The notes beneath the pieces are model-generated. The model ran no database searches. It saw only the letters and a list, made by a program, of their open reading frames with translations, and was not told the origin of the DNA. From assembly GCA_964016985.1 (NCBI GenBank), contig OZ024824.1, forward strand, positions 123,821,577-123,885,576: DNA of 64,000 nt, in the 5' to 3' direction. This document shows positions 54,483 to 64,000 of the stretch, piece by piece (position 1 is the first letter of the stretch; every line of letters begins with the position of its first letter). Position numbers and translations under genes: made by a program. This DNA is from Anodontia alba (lineage: Eukaryota; Mollusca; Bivalvia; Lucinida; Lucinidae).

Positions 54483-54700
54483 TCTTCGAATATGCGAAAA
54501 ATGACCGGATTCAGATTATCCCCGGCCGCATATACCAAAGTCTCATTCAGGCATTTGCTCTCCATTGATACGTTCTATAACGCCAAATGAGTCTGTTAGC
54601 GAACAGCAAAGGCCCTGATTAGACTATGTGGATGCGCAAACTTATCTGGACCTTCGCTGTCCGCATATGTCCGAAGACGCGTTTTCGCATGGCGCAGCCA
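54483..54700. repeat. HP-F element, long form
   Basis: Begins TCGAATATGCGAAAAATGAC, has AAGGCCCTGATTAGACTATG facing CATAGTCTAATC-like and CTTATCTGGACCTTCGCTG, and ends CCGAAGACGCGTTTTCGCAT. It lies between HP-A copies 32 and 33. Confidence 0.7.
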
Positions 54701-54709
54701 TTATGTTTA

Positions 54710-54750
54710 CATTACGAAACACGGCTATTCAAATATATTGAAAATTCCAC

Positions 54751-54784
<34 letters not shown>

Positions 54785-55002
54785 AAGTTTTCAGATAAAT
54801 ATTCTGATAGTTATGCTCAAAACATAGATTGTGGGTACACGTGAGAACCGGCTCGCCGAGGCGGTTCTAACGAGTACTCACAATCTATGGTTTTGAGCAG
54901 AAATAAAAAATATAGTGACTGTATACCCCTGTAAACCCCTGTTTTACTATATAAAAGTGGGGTTTAAGGGGGTCAAATTTATATAGGCATGTTTACGTGA
55001 TG
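54710..55002 (+). mobile_element. HP-A MITE copy 33
   Basis: Forward copy with an A29-like expansion at 54751-54779 replacing the ACCACCAAAAA tract of other copies. Confidence 0.94.
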
Positions 55003-55135
55003 CATGGAGAAATGAGAATAATCAATATTTTCTTTAAAAATCGACTTATCTAGCGCTGCCAATAACCATTAAACTGCCAATTACAACAATTGTCGTCTGC
55101 TTTGTCATCTGCTTGTGATTTTGAAAGTCATTTCT

Positions 55136-55202
55136 GCAAACAGTTCGGACCCAGATCAGACTGTTCCTGAGGAGCAGTCTGATCTGGGTCCACACTGTTT
55201 GC
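55136..55202. repeat. HP-E hairpin, variant centre
   Basis: GCAAACAGTTCGGACCCAGA pairs with TCTGGGTCCACACTGTTTGC; centre CTGTTCCTGAGGAGCAG, also palindromic. Confidence 0.85.
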
Positions 55203-55335
55203 CTGTATGCAAATATAGGTTTGGAAAGTTTGTAAGAATATTCAGCAGACGATATAAACAGATGACATTTTCAGATGCAGGTTTTCTTGGCGTTTTAAGG
55301 GTTAAATGTTTACATCTTACATAGATGAGTTAAAG

Positions 55336-57295
55336 CAATGACCTAGAACAGCAAACAGTATAGACCATGATTAAACTTTAAAACATTTATTTGGTCACAG
55401 TTAATTCACTACCACCGGGGAGTCCAATGGCGATATAAATTCAGTGTTGCAAGTAAGTGAGGCAGGTAGTTAAAAGGAAACGAAAGGTTGGCAAGGAATG
55501 CATCTGAAATAAAATACATTGACAAAGCATGCATTTTGATGCAAAGGGCATCTTTCATTTCTGCCCACGCATGGATTTTTCTGAAACTTTGTATAATAAT
55601 AACTAGGCATATGCAACCTATGAAAATGTGCTTATTAAATTATATAATAAAAAGTTGGACTCAGGACGCAACCTTGACTCACTCCCCCCATGAGCTGATA
55701 CCTGTCTCCAAATAAATATGTCATACATCTTAAGTTTAATTTAGTTTTAAGATTTTTGCACTGTGCTGAATGGTGAACACCATAGTAATTCTATTGGTAC
55801 CACAAAACATTTATATTTAATTAAAGTTAACATTTTCTGATAAATTGATTATAAAAAATCTGAATTTTTTACCAAAAAATGAAAAAAATATCAAAATTAA
55901 ACTTTCAAAATTAATATGTTATAGTATTTGTCAAGATTTCATACTACCAGGAAAATTTGCTACATATATCCTCTATAGCTGTGCCAAATGTCATAAAAAA
56001 TCAAAACCGGTAACTTTGTCATTTTAGGCCTTGAATGGATATAGGTCGATTTTCACAAAATTGACTATTTTGATACATTGATAAAAAACAGTAGAGAAAG
56101 GCAGTGTTATCAAACACTTCTAAAACTTAACAAATCAAAGAGAGTTCAGACAACTCGGAATGAATATTTCTTGAGCTACCCATTAAATTTTCATGACTTT
56201 CTATTACTTGCCTTCTATTTATATGGACTCTGACTAACCAACTATTACAAATGTAGACAGCATAACAAATTAAATCTAAAGAAATTCTAATTAACAAATT
56301 AGGCTTAACAAAATCTTACGCTTTAATTCATGTCAGCAAATCAGTGAGCATTTTGTATAATTACTTCCCAAAAGGCATAAAACTAAAATAGGTGTAAAAC
56401 AGGGGTATCCATTCTCACCATTACAAAAATAGGCATAAAACAGGGAGATCCCTAATTTCCATTGTCATATTAAGAAGATGTGCAAATGTACTATTGCAAG
56501 TAGTTGTTGCTTGTTTGTTTGTTTGTTTGTTTTGAAGAAGGATTTGCATCCCCATCAACAGATTTTAGGATTTTTGAAGATTTGCTTCTGGACTGGTGAA
56601 CTCTAACCAAACTAAGAACGCTTGAAAAGAAAATAATACCTATAGACTTCTTCTGATATATCTATAGCTTGCTTGCAAGCCTATACTGTATTTTGAAATT
56701 ATGAATACTGGATTACTTGTCCTGTAACATGTTCAAATGTGTCACTTCAATCGGTATTTCCTGTGATCGAATTGACACTGACACTGGAGTTTTTCCCTTT
56801 GTTTCAACAGTTATCTTTGATGACATAGCATAGAATACTGTTTATGTGGTCTTAACTTTTGCTATCAGAAAAGCAGATCTATCCTTTCTTCCTTACAGTA
56901 AGCATATGTGAAATTGTTTCTGTTCTGCATAAGTTTAATTCTAGTGTACATAGTTTGACTTAAACAACAAATTGATGTTCTGTAGTTCTTCATGTTAAAG
57001 CTTTAAGATTTTTCCAAAGGTAAGAACCATTGGCATGTGCGCATACACAGCTAGTATCCTTTACTTTCTGGGGCATTTGACTTATCAATCAAAATTTCAA
57101 CCACTACCACAGGCCAAACGTTTCAAGTCATCAATGCTATCATAGAATAAACCACTGTGTAGGCACAAAAAGGAATTAACATAGATCTAAATACACATGA
57201 AGTGTATCAGTTAAATAATGAATGCGGTTAGCCTTTTAAAAGAAATACCAGTTTTGTTTTTCAGAAGCAATAAATATTTAGATCTAAACTAGGTA
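55336..57295. other. No gene seen
   Basis: Two kilobases with the fewest repeats in the window, AT-rich, inside the long first CCP intron. No domain, strong exon or MITE was found. CACCATTACAAAAATAGGC at 56418 weakly resembles an HP-A end. Confidence 0.55.
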
Positions 57296-57475
57296 AGGTC
57301 GTAGTACCAAAGCATTCATCCAAACTCATAAATCCATTGAAGATTGACAATTCTGAATGTTGAAATCAACAGACATGGACCCTGAAGATTTTAATCATGT
57401 GTCCTAGGATAGTAATCATTACTTGGTAAGCAAGTTGTGCCCACCATGCCTAGCTGCCTAAACGAGTAACTTTAA
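57296..57475 (-). mobile_element. Solo fragment of the Penelope-like 3' flank
   Basis: About 180 bp match the region after the RT stop at 34500-34755, with indels and substitutions throughout. No RT coding sequence accompanies it. It sits in the first long intron segment of the CCP gene. Confidence 0.55.
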
Positions 57476-58632
57476 AGCTAGACCCAGGTTTCATAATCAT
57501 CATCATCATCAGTTACAAGACTATTATCTGCTTTTTATTATCTGATAAATACTTCCACAGTCAAGTATTTGAAGTGGAATCCTATATATACAGATACAGA
57601 GAACTTGGACTTAGTGTAGGCATGGTCCAGATCATGTAAACGAAAAGTTGGGGGTTTTGTTTGGACATGGTGTTCAACAAGGTGCAATTCAGTCAACTGG
57701 ATATAAATGAATATGTACAATTATGGTATCAACTTCTTATACAAATCATACTAAATCATGGTAATCCAAATTGAAAGCTATTGATAAGTTGACTTTACAT
57801 GATACTACTTATACATGAGTATTGGGTAATTTCATATTTTGCCGACTCAGGACTATATGTATTCAGGCTGTTCAAACAACATGTTACCGGTCTTCAATTT
57901 TTTTTTGAAATTTCATGCGTTTATTTCTAACACATATGAAATTTTTTTTATGCTGAAATGGTGTCTTGACAAGAATCGGAACATGGTAAAATTGCAGATA
58001 ATATCTGGATAAATACATAACCTGCAGTTAAAATATGGGGCTACCGTTCAACCTACGTTATTGCTCCAACACTATTGCTAAGTACATGAAGCCATCCATA
58101 GTATCAAAACATGTACTAATGATGGCCTTAATTAATAAAACATTCCAGCATTTGAAAAATGAAATCCTGTTTACTGTACGAAGGTTAATGTTAGGGCACC
58201 CCCTGATTTGGTAGTGGCCGCGTACAAAACACCATAAATTTACAATGGAACTACATTTAAAAGCCAATGCCTCATAATCATCAGTGTTATACCCTAGGCA
58301 ACCATTGTGCAGAATTTCATCCAATTCCAAGCGTGGGCAGAAACCAATGTAAATTTCCTATACCGTGTAAGAGCCCCTTTGATCAAACTAGGATTTAAAT
58401 TAAGCAAGTTAATGGCGTATATAGATATCAAATCTTTTGTCATAGGTATCGCCATTTTGAATATTTAATGAGCTTTTAAACATTTGAAAATAACAAGTAT
58501 TAGCTTTCACAAAAAAGTTTTAGTGAAAGGTAATACTTGGTCTTAATGACGTTGAGCAGTCCATGGAAAATAGTATTGTACCAGTCCATGACCTTTCATA
58601 AAGTGCTTCCGGAGCCATATGAGCTTGTCATG
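57476..58632. other. No gene seen
   Basis: AT-rich. A CATCATCAT tract at 57499 and a weak inverted pair AACAAGTATTAGCTTTCAC with GTGAAAGGTAATACTTG at 58491-58543. Confidence 0.55.
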
Positions 58633-58647
58633 TTAAGGGGACTGGAT
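58633..58647. mobile_element. Family M terminus
   Basis: TTAAGGGGACTGGAT is identical to the left end of the element at 7647. It is cut off by the foldback element that follows. Confidence 0.5.
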
Positions 58648-58997
58648 CCCGGCAGGCACATGACGTAAATACAACGTCGCCTCAACGTCGTTGCAACGTC
58701 ATGACGAGGTAATTCAAATAGGTGTATCCGAGCGGGCACATGACGTAAATACAACGTCGCCTCAACGTCGATGCAACGTCATGACGTAAATACAACGTCG
58801 CCTCAACGTCGTTGCAACGTCATGACGAGGTAATTCAAATAGGTGTATCCGAGCGGGCACATGACGTAAATACAACGTCGCCTCAACGTCGATGCAACGT
58901 CATGACGTAAATACAACGTCGCCTCAACGTCGTTGCAACGTCATGACGTTGCATCGACGTTGAGGCGACGTTGTATTTACGTCATGTGCCCGCTGGG
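58648..58997. mobile_element. HP-D foldback with ACGT-rich tandem units
   Basis: Ends CCCGGCAGGCACATGACG and CGTCATGTGCCCGCTGGG are inverted. The interior is two ~121 bp tandem units of GCACATGACGTAAATACAAC and CGTCGCCTCAACGTCG(A/T)TGC, and a final inverted unit closes a long stem. The CCCAGC-type ends match the element at 5849. Much more CpG-rich than its surroundings. Confidence 0.85.
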
Positions 58998-59029
58998 ATA
59001 CACCTATTTGAATTTCTGCTATTTAGGCA

Positions 59030-59280
59030 GACGACAAACTGTTGAGCTTTTTCTTATTCTTCCAATAAAATAGGGTTTTACATTTCATGCAAATCGTCTC
59101 CTTAGAAGACAAGTTGCATCAAAATAGCCTTTGACGTTTCATACAAATTGTCTCAGTGATAAGTAAACAATTTGCATGAAATGCCAAAGCCTATTTTCTG
59201 GGAAAGATGAGAGAATTACATTTTAAAATGTCATCTGCTGACATTTTTACCCTCCAAGCTTAACGTTTAACGCATCATCA
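59030..59280. repeat. Family K repeat
   Basis: AAATAGGGTTTTACATTTCATGC and CAAATCGTCTCCTTAG, then CAATTTGCATGAAATGCCAA and CCTATTTTCTGGGAAA; two internal inverted halves. Confidence 0.6.
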
Positions 59281-59368
59281 ATTAGTCGAATGGACTAGTC
59301 CAAATTGTTTAATTAGTTAAACAATCATCATGTAGTCAAATGGACTCGTCCAAATTGTTTTATCGGTT
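59276..59368. repeat. ~57 bp tandem duplication
   Basis: TAGTCAAATGGACTCGTCCA and TAGTCGAATGGACTAGTCCA begin two units, each followed by AATTGTTTNAT. Confidence 0.75.
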
Positions 59369-59502
59369 AGAAAAGCAGTTGTGTGGAAAAAAGCACACTT
59401 TCAGTAAATAATACTCACAGATCTGATTAGTCCAGCCCCTCTTCTGAAAAGGGGTTTAGTCTAAAAAGAAAGAATTTGATCCCCTGAAAGTGTAGAAGTT
59501 AA

Positions 59503-59776
59503 CATTACGAAAACACACGTATTCAAATATATTGAAAATGTCACCACCAAAAACTGAATGTTTTCAGATGAAAATTCTGATATTTTTCATATTTCTGCTC
59601 AAAGCATATATTGTTGGTACTCGTTAGAACCGCCTCGCAGAGGCGGTTCTAACGAGTACCCAAAATCTATGTTTTTGAGCAGAAATAGAATAATGTATAC
59701 CCCTGTAAACCCCAGTTTTACTATATAAAAGTGGGGATTGAGGGGGTGCGAATTTCACAGGTATGTTATCGTAATG
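59503..59776 (+). mobile_element. HP-A MITE copy 34
   Basis: Full-length forward copy abutting CCP exon 1: its right end lies at intron position 7 on the minus strand. Confidence 0.95.
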
Positions 59777-59782
59777 AATTAC

Positions 59783-59953
59783 CTTTAGGGGCACATGTTG
59801 CGCCACTCCATTTGCTGTCGGAACGGCAAATCATAACAGCATGTGGCTTTGCTTTGTATCCAGTACGACAGACTACGGGAACCTCTCCTTTCACCTCATC
59901 CATCTTTGCGAAATCAACATACCCGTGTTGTACCTGGTATCTTTTCTTGCACT
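59783..59953 (-). CDS. CCP/sushi domain exon 1
   Basis: This 171 bp exon encodes 57 residues starting at xCKKRYQVQHGYVDF. The four sushi cysteines are present (CKK, VVC, MIC, ATC), with W in SKWSG before the last Cys and the usual GY pair after the second Cys. The acceptor is AAACAG and the donor is G|GTAATT, both phase 1. An HP-A MITE (59503-59776) begins only six bases into the downstream intron, leaving the minimal donor intact. It is the membrane-distal domain in the order found here. Unlike several other domains it has no N-X-S/T sequon. Confidence 0.85.
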
Positions 59954-59998
59954 CTGTTTGAAATTGAAAATACATAAAAGATAAATACTCGTACTTTG

Positions 59999-60363
59999 AC
60001 TGTAAAACTTCGGTGACTTAACTTCCGATGACTCGTTTACCATGTCTAATTTGAACTCGTCTTTGACTGCCTTAGAAATTCATCAGATATCTCAAGAAAA
60101 AAAATGTTTTGGATATTTTAGGGATTTTTTCCTTATTCTTTCATAAAAATGTATGTTATATATGTGTATGTCATTGAGGCGATTCTAATGAATATTCTCA
60201 ACATACCATTATTTTACAGAAGATAAAAAATACATCCCCGAATTACCCAAATTAGCCTGCTGACCAGGTATTACATGTATGACATCCTCAGTGGCTTGAA
60301 GTACGCATGTCTAAAACAAATTTCCATGGTCCCGAAGATGTTCGAGCCACTGAAGTTCGACTG
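59999..60363. mobile_element. HP-B MITE, diverged
   Basis: Right end complement of CAGTCGAACTTCAGTGGCTC with TA after it; CTTTGACTGCCTTAGAAATTC and GAGGCGATTCTAATGAATA inside. The left half of the core stem is reduced. Confidence 0.75.
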
Positions 60364-60396
60364 TATATAGAAAAGGAAACGAATCCATAAATCCGA

Positions 60397-60399
<3 letters not shown>

Positions 60400-60451
<52 letters not shown>
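60400..60451. repeat. (TG)n microsatellite
   Basis: About 25 TG units directly after the HP-B copy. Confidence 0.95.
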
Positions 60452-60456
<5 letters not shown>

Positions 60457-61319
60457 TTTCTGTTGATTGTGTCTTTCTCATTACAAGCAGTGAAAGGTGC
60501 ACAATCAGTCTCCATCGGAATGTCTAGGCTCGTAATCCCCTTTACACGGCACTTTGACGTCACGGCGACAAGATAGCGCGGCTATAAATAACAGTTACCT
60601 GGATTTCGTACAAACGCGCGATTTGATTTCATTGGTCAATGAGAATCACGTGGACAAGGACTTAAGGAAAGTTTGGTGTATGAATACCATTGTTTGATTG
60701 TAAACAATGGACCCAATAATTATTCCTGTATATGTGAGCTAGTAACCCTGTGTGGCTGCTTCTAAACTGCATGGTTGCACATTCAGGGGAGGAAACTCTA
60801 TTTAAATTGTTTTGTATCCCTTCTGAAAAAGGGTATACTTTAAATAAGCAGAATACGCTCTCATTATGAGCAAATTCTTTTCTTTTTCGGAAAGGAAATG
60901 ATGTACAGGGCGGTAAATAGGAAGTCACAAAGTTTATGCTCCTTGTAAAATATAGCAGGGAGTGTATTCAGTCCCATTAAAGGAACTGGTACATTTTCAA
61001 GGGAGGCAACTTTGTCAAAATAGTTATGCTCCTATCTTAAAAGGCGTCTACTCTTAAAGGCAAGAAATTATTACCTGTGGCAGCAAATTATCGTTTGGGC
61101 TAAACCCTTTTCAGAAGCGACTTGAACGCAAACAGAAAATCAGAAGTCACAACAAAGACATTTAAGATATGGTGGGCAAAATATAAAATGAATGCAGTCT
61201 CCTTGAATGTTGATGTTTGCATCTTTTGTAAAATTCAAGCAGTTTTTGACCACCGCATGAGTAAAATCTTGACGCTGTAAGACTCTACTGCTGAAAATGA
61301 AGGCCCTAATCAACCTTTG
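60452..61319. other. No gene; minor repeat
   Basis: CCCTTCTGAAAAAGGGTATAC (60820) and CTTAAAAGGCGTCTACTCTT (61035) are two diverged units of a minor repeat also seen at 37935 and 59450. No exon recognised. Confidence 0.5.
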
Positions 61320-61598
61320 CTATTACGAAAACATGCCTATTCAAATATACGGAAAATTTTACCACCAAAAAATGAAAATTTTCAGATAAAAAAATCTAAT
61401 ATTTTTCATATTTCTGCTTAAAACATAGATTGTTGGTACTCGTTAGAACCGCCTCGACGAGGCGGTTCTAACGAGTACCAACAATCTATGTTATTTAGCA
61501 CAAATAAGAAAAATAATGAATACTCCTGTAACCCCAGTTTTACTGTATAAAAGTGAGGTTTAAGAGGCTCTAAATTATATAGGCATGTTTTCGTGATG
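61320..61598 (+). mobile_element. HP-A MITE copy 35
   Basis: Full-length forward copy with perfectly mirrored core arms, including the private change GTTGGTACTCG / CGAGTACCAAC. Confidence 0.95.
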
Positions 61599-61727
61599 GG
61601 TTGCGTAAAACACCTTCGGTCTTCCGGTTTTTTTTTTTTTTTTTTTTTTTTTTGTTTATGTGCTAAAGCCCTTTGACTATGTCACAGCTCATATAATATT
61701 GCGAATAAATTAAGAAGAACAACTTAC

Positions 61728-61764
61728 GATAAGCATCAATTATTCCTACAATGACAGCGAGAAC
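61728..61764 (-). CDS. Candidate second exon, signal-peptide core
   Basis: A 37 bp exon reads VLAVIVGIIDAY plus one base. It is preceded by a strong acceptor (a run of ten T, then CTTCAG) and followed by the consensus donor GTAAGT. It enters in phase 0 and leaves in phase 1, as needed to join the first CCP exon at 59953. The segment is strongly hydrophobic with small residues near its end, like a signal peptide h-region and cleavage site. The splice sites are convincing; expression is not shown. Confidence 0.55.
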
Positions 61765-61775
61765 CTGAAGAAAAA

Positions 61776-61832
61776 AAAAATACATATATTTATTGATACA
61801 TATATTTATAAATACATATATTTATTGATACA
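61776..61832. repeat. ATAC/ATTTAT short tandem repeat
   Basis: ACATATATTTATTGATACAT and ACATATATTTATAAATACAT alternate, just upstream of the signal-core exon acceptor. Confidence 0.8.
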
Positions 61833-62133
61833 CACTGTCCTTCATCCAGGAGTTTTGTAGACACGTCAACAGGGAATGAAATATAACAATTCAACGGGAA
61901 TAGTATAAGCCAAGTATTGTATTATGATAAGGAATCAAGGTGTCCGGGTACTTCGGGTAATTAGGGTTTTTTTTTATTTTATGTTAACTCATTTTAGACG
62001 GAATGGACTCCTTCCAAACTGTATATTGGACGAGTCTGATTTCAGTTAGAAAGGTCAAACTTTACGATTTAGATATTACTAAAAAAAACAACAACAAAAA
62101 AAAAAAAAAGAAAAACAACAAAAAACAAAAAAA

Positions 62134-62479
62134 CAGTCGAACCTCGATGGCTCATTTACTATGGCTAACTCGAACTCGTTTTTGAGTCCCTACGAAATTC
62201 TTCCGATAGCTAAAGAAAAAAGAAAAAAAAATATTTAAGGAAATTTTCTTATTTTATCGTGAAATTGTATGTTGTTTGTACTCATTAGAATTGTCGAGGC
62301 GATTCTAATGAGTACACTCAACATACAACCACTGTGTAGAGAATCGAAAATATTTCCCTAAATTACCGCTATTTGCTTCCTGAACTGGAGCCATGACTAT
62401 CCTTCAGTTGCTCGAACTACCCATGTCTCGAACGAACTTCCATGGTCCCAAGGATGTTCGAGCCATTGAGGTTCGACTG
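62134..62479. mobile_element. HP-B MITE, full length
   Basis: CAGTCGAACCTCGATGGCTC at left and the complement of CAGTCGAACCTCAATGGCTC at right. The core TTGTACTCATTAGAATTG faces GGCGATTCTAATGAGTAC. TA follows the right end; the left flank is an A-rich tract. Confidence 0.9.
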
Positions 62480-62484
62480 TAGCT

Positions 62485-62565
62485 AAACTGCAACCTGTGG
62501 AGATCCTGATCAGAAGACGCTTTCTGTGGCGTCTGATCTGGATCTGCACTGTTTGCCATTTACCC
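62485..62565. repeat. HP-E hairpin
   Basis: GTGGAGATCCTGATCAGAAG pairs with GGCGTCTGATCTGGATCTGC; follows the HP-B copy by 5 bp. Confidence 0.75.
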
Positions 62566-62698
62566 TTTCGGGTATCTCCGAACTAAAATGGGTTGAGAAA
62601 CAGTTTTCTGGAAGATCGTCAAAACCCCTTTTCTAATTATTTTACTGATCTGAGTCTGCACTGTTTGCCATTTTCTTTTTCGGGGTCTGCAGACTAAG

Positions 62699-62917
62699 CA
62701 TGACGAAAACATACCTTTTTAATGTTGACCCCTTTAAACCCCACTTCTATATAGTAAAACTGGGGTTTTCATGGGTATACATTATTTTTCTTATTTCTGC
62801 TCAAAAACATAGATTGTGGGTACTCGTTAGAACCGCCTCAGTGAGGCGGTTCTAACGAGTACCAACAGGCTATGTTTTGAACAGAAATATAAAAAAATAT
62901 CGATATTTTTCATCGGC

Positions 62918-62950
<33 letters not shown>

Positions 62951-62994
62951 TGGTCAAAATTTCAGTATATTTGAATAGGCATGTTTTCGTTATG
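62699..62994 (-). mobile_element. HP-A MITE copy 36
   Basis: Reverse copy with a T30 expansion (62922-62950) where other copies have the TTTTTGGTGG tract. Confidence 0.94.
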
Positions 62995-63200
62995 GATAAG
63001 CTACGTAAAAGTTTCTGGAACATTGTCCAGACAGCTCTTCTAGTATTTTAGTATTCATCTTCGGAACCGCGTTAAGTTCCGACCCTTTTCAGTGGGCGAG
63101 CTAATAAACAAAAGTTTTTTTTTTTTGTTGTCTTTTTTTTTTGTCTTTTTTCAGTTCTAAATTCTAAAGTTTAAAGCACAACATGTAAAATTACATATAC

Positions 63201-63242
63201 CCTCGTTACAACGACAGCATTTGTTTCCAAAGACGTTGCCAT
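63201..63242 (-). CDS. Candidate first coding exon of the CCP gene
   Basis: An ATG at 63242-63240 opens 14 codons (MATSLETNAVVVTR) and ends in phase 0 before a GTATAT donor at 63200. That phase matches the next candidate exon at 61764, and joining them gives a hydrophobic stretch suitable as a signal-peptide core. No promoter or 5' UTR could be defined, and an HP-A copy begins 44 bp upstream. The true first exon could lie elsewhere, including beyond this window, so this is inference from phase and hydrophobicity only. Confidence 0.35.
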
Positions 63243-63285
63243 TAAAATTAATTTGCTGTTGAATACTTAATGAGCAGGTTAATAT

Positions 63286-63564
63286 CATAACGAAAACACG
63301 CCTATTCAAATATATTGAACATTTTACGACCAAAAAATGAAAATTTTCAGATAAAAAAATTCTAATATTTTTCATATTTCAGCTCAAAACATAGACTGTG
63401 GGTACTCGTTAGAACCGCCTCGCCGAGGCGGTTCTAACGAATACCCACAATTTATGTATTGAGCAGAAATATGAAAAATAATGTATACCCCTGTAAACCC
63501 CAGTTTTACTATATAAAAGTGGGGTTTAAGGGGGTCAAAATTATATAGGCGTGTTTTCGTGATG
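63286..63564 (+). mobile_element. HP-A MITE copy 37
   Basis: Full-length forward copy 44 bp upstream of the candidate start codon of the CCP gene, so potentially in its promoter or 5' UTR. Confidence 0.95.
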
Positions 63565-64000
63565 AGTAAGAAAAGTTTTGTTTTGTTCTTGTTTCCCATA
63601 GAGCATATGGCGATTCTAACAATTATCCAAACATATGTTTCCATAAAGTGTTAAACACAATATTTTTGCATAATTTGTGACCAGTTGTTACCTTTTCAGC
63701 GAAGGTTTTGTGACAGTCAAATTGTCATTATAACGAATTTTATCGTTGTATTGAGTGTCGGTATAAAGAGGGTTGTCTGTAAAAGCTTCATTTCTCTAAC
63801 GCTATGATGCCGGTTGTAAGGGGACTTGAAACATTGGTAGATGTTTTGCCAATTCTGCCAAAGGAGCCAACTATTGTGGCTCCCTTTACGCTTTCCTTCA
63901 TACCAAGCCCTTCTGTAGAGGGGGTTACTATACAAAGAAAGAATTTGCTACACTTTGATTTAAAACAGTGGTTTATTTGTATAACATGTAAAAAATGGCA
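63565..64000. other. No gene seen
   Basis: CATATGGCGATTCTAACAATTATCC at 63603-63628 is half of the 7047-type hairpin. The rest is AT-rich with no recognised promoter. Confidence 0.5.

Larger units (their letters stand above)
33406..63242 (-). other. Multi-exon gene for a seven-CCP type I membrane protein
   Basis: This entry covers the whole inferred gene; its exons are listed separately. Ten exons in one order and orientation join into 1410 nt (470 codons including stop) with no internal stop. All CCP exons are phase 1-1, and the transmembrane exon also begins in phase 1. Each domain has the four Cys of a sushi fold plus a Trp before the last Cys. Several N-X-S/T sequons point to an extracellular glycoprotein. 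CCP proteins act in complement regulation, adhesion and recognition; the ligand cannot be read from sequence. The CCP-to-TM chain is well supported, while the two signal-peptide exons are less certain. The introns carry about 20 HP-A MITEs, a Penelope-like ORF and other repeats. The gene could have extra exons I missed. Confidence 0.75.

Noticed and set aside
55336..57295. Hidden host exons in the repeat-poor 2 kb stretch
   Set aside because: I looked for CCP-type Cys/Trp patterns and good acceptor-donor pairs on both strands and found none convincing.

Overview
This is an AT-rich animal nuclear window, most likely from a heterodont (venerid-type) bivalve. That placement is inference: it rests on the single-domain CCP exons with canonical GT..AG phase-1 introns, a tRNA-headed SINE like those of molluscs, Jockey/CR1-like and Penelope-like retroelements, and hairpin repeats of a kind familiar from clam genomes. 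There are no bacterial-style operons, rRNA genes or credible tRNA genes.

One host gene can be supported. It lies on the minus strand from about 63,242 down to 33,406. It has a provisional signal-peptide start (exons 63201-63242 and 61728-61764), seven sushi/CCP exons, all symmetric phase 1-1 (59783-59953, 53664-53834, 51863-52039, 49802-49978, 48017-48190, 44090-44266, 38473-38646), and a transmembrane exon with a short basic tail and stop (33406-33515). The joined frame is 470 codons with no internal stop. It reads as a small, heavily N-glycosylated type I CCP receptor. Its introns are packed with repeats.

Most of the rest is mobile DNA. The commonest is a ~280 bp palindromic MITE, called HP-A here: about 37 copies, roughly 10 kb. 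Its ends read CATTACGAAAACA..., and its centre is a ~46 bp-per-arm near-perfect hairpin. HP-B (ends TA-CAGTCGAA) has different ends but a clearly homologous central hairpin. HP-C is a ~320 bp pogo/Tigger-like palindromic MITE. HP-D is a CCCAGC foldback element. HP-E is a TTAA-bounded hairpin family and HP-F resembles it in its core. Family H is a ~500-600 bp repeat that repeatedly hosts HP-A insertions. Families I, J, K and M are smaller.

Layout: 1-14,100 repeats, MITEs and a decayed plus-strand LINE (11,640-13,100). 14,107-22,536 a large Helentron/HINE-like element with ~145 bp internal tandem units in both orientations, split by a near-full-length minus-strand LINE (16,722-20,895) whose N-terminus carries a 2A-like motif and whose linker is disrupted by a family H copy. 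22,540-30,000 MITEs and unique AT-rich DNA. 30,067-31,400 a mariner with perfect 29-bp inverted repeats and one nonsense codon. 33,406-63,242 the CCP gene, whose introns hold an uninterrupted Penelope-like RT ORF (34,756-36,180), a LINE fragment (52,264-52,660), a SINE (37,502-37,775) and many MITEs.

Coordinates were counted by hand from the printed sequence. Repeat borders may be off by a few bases.
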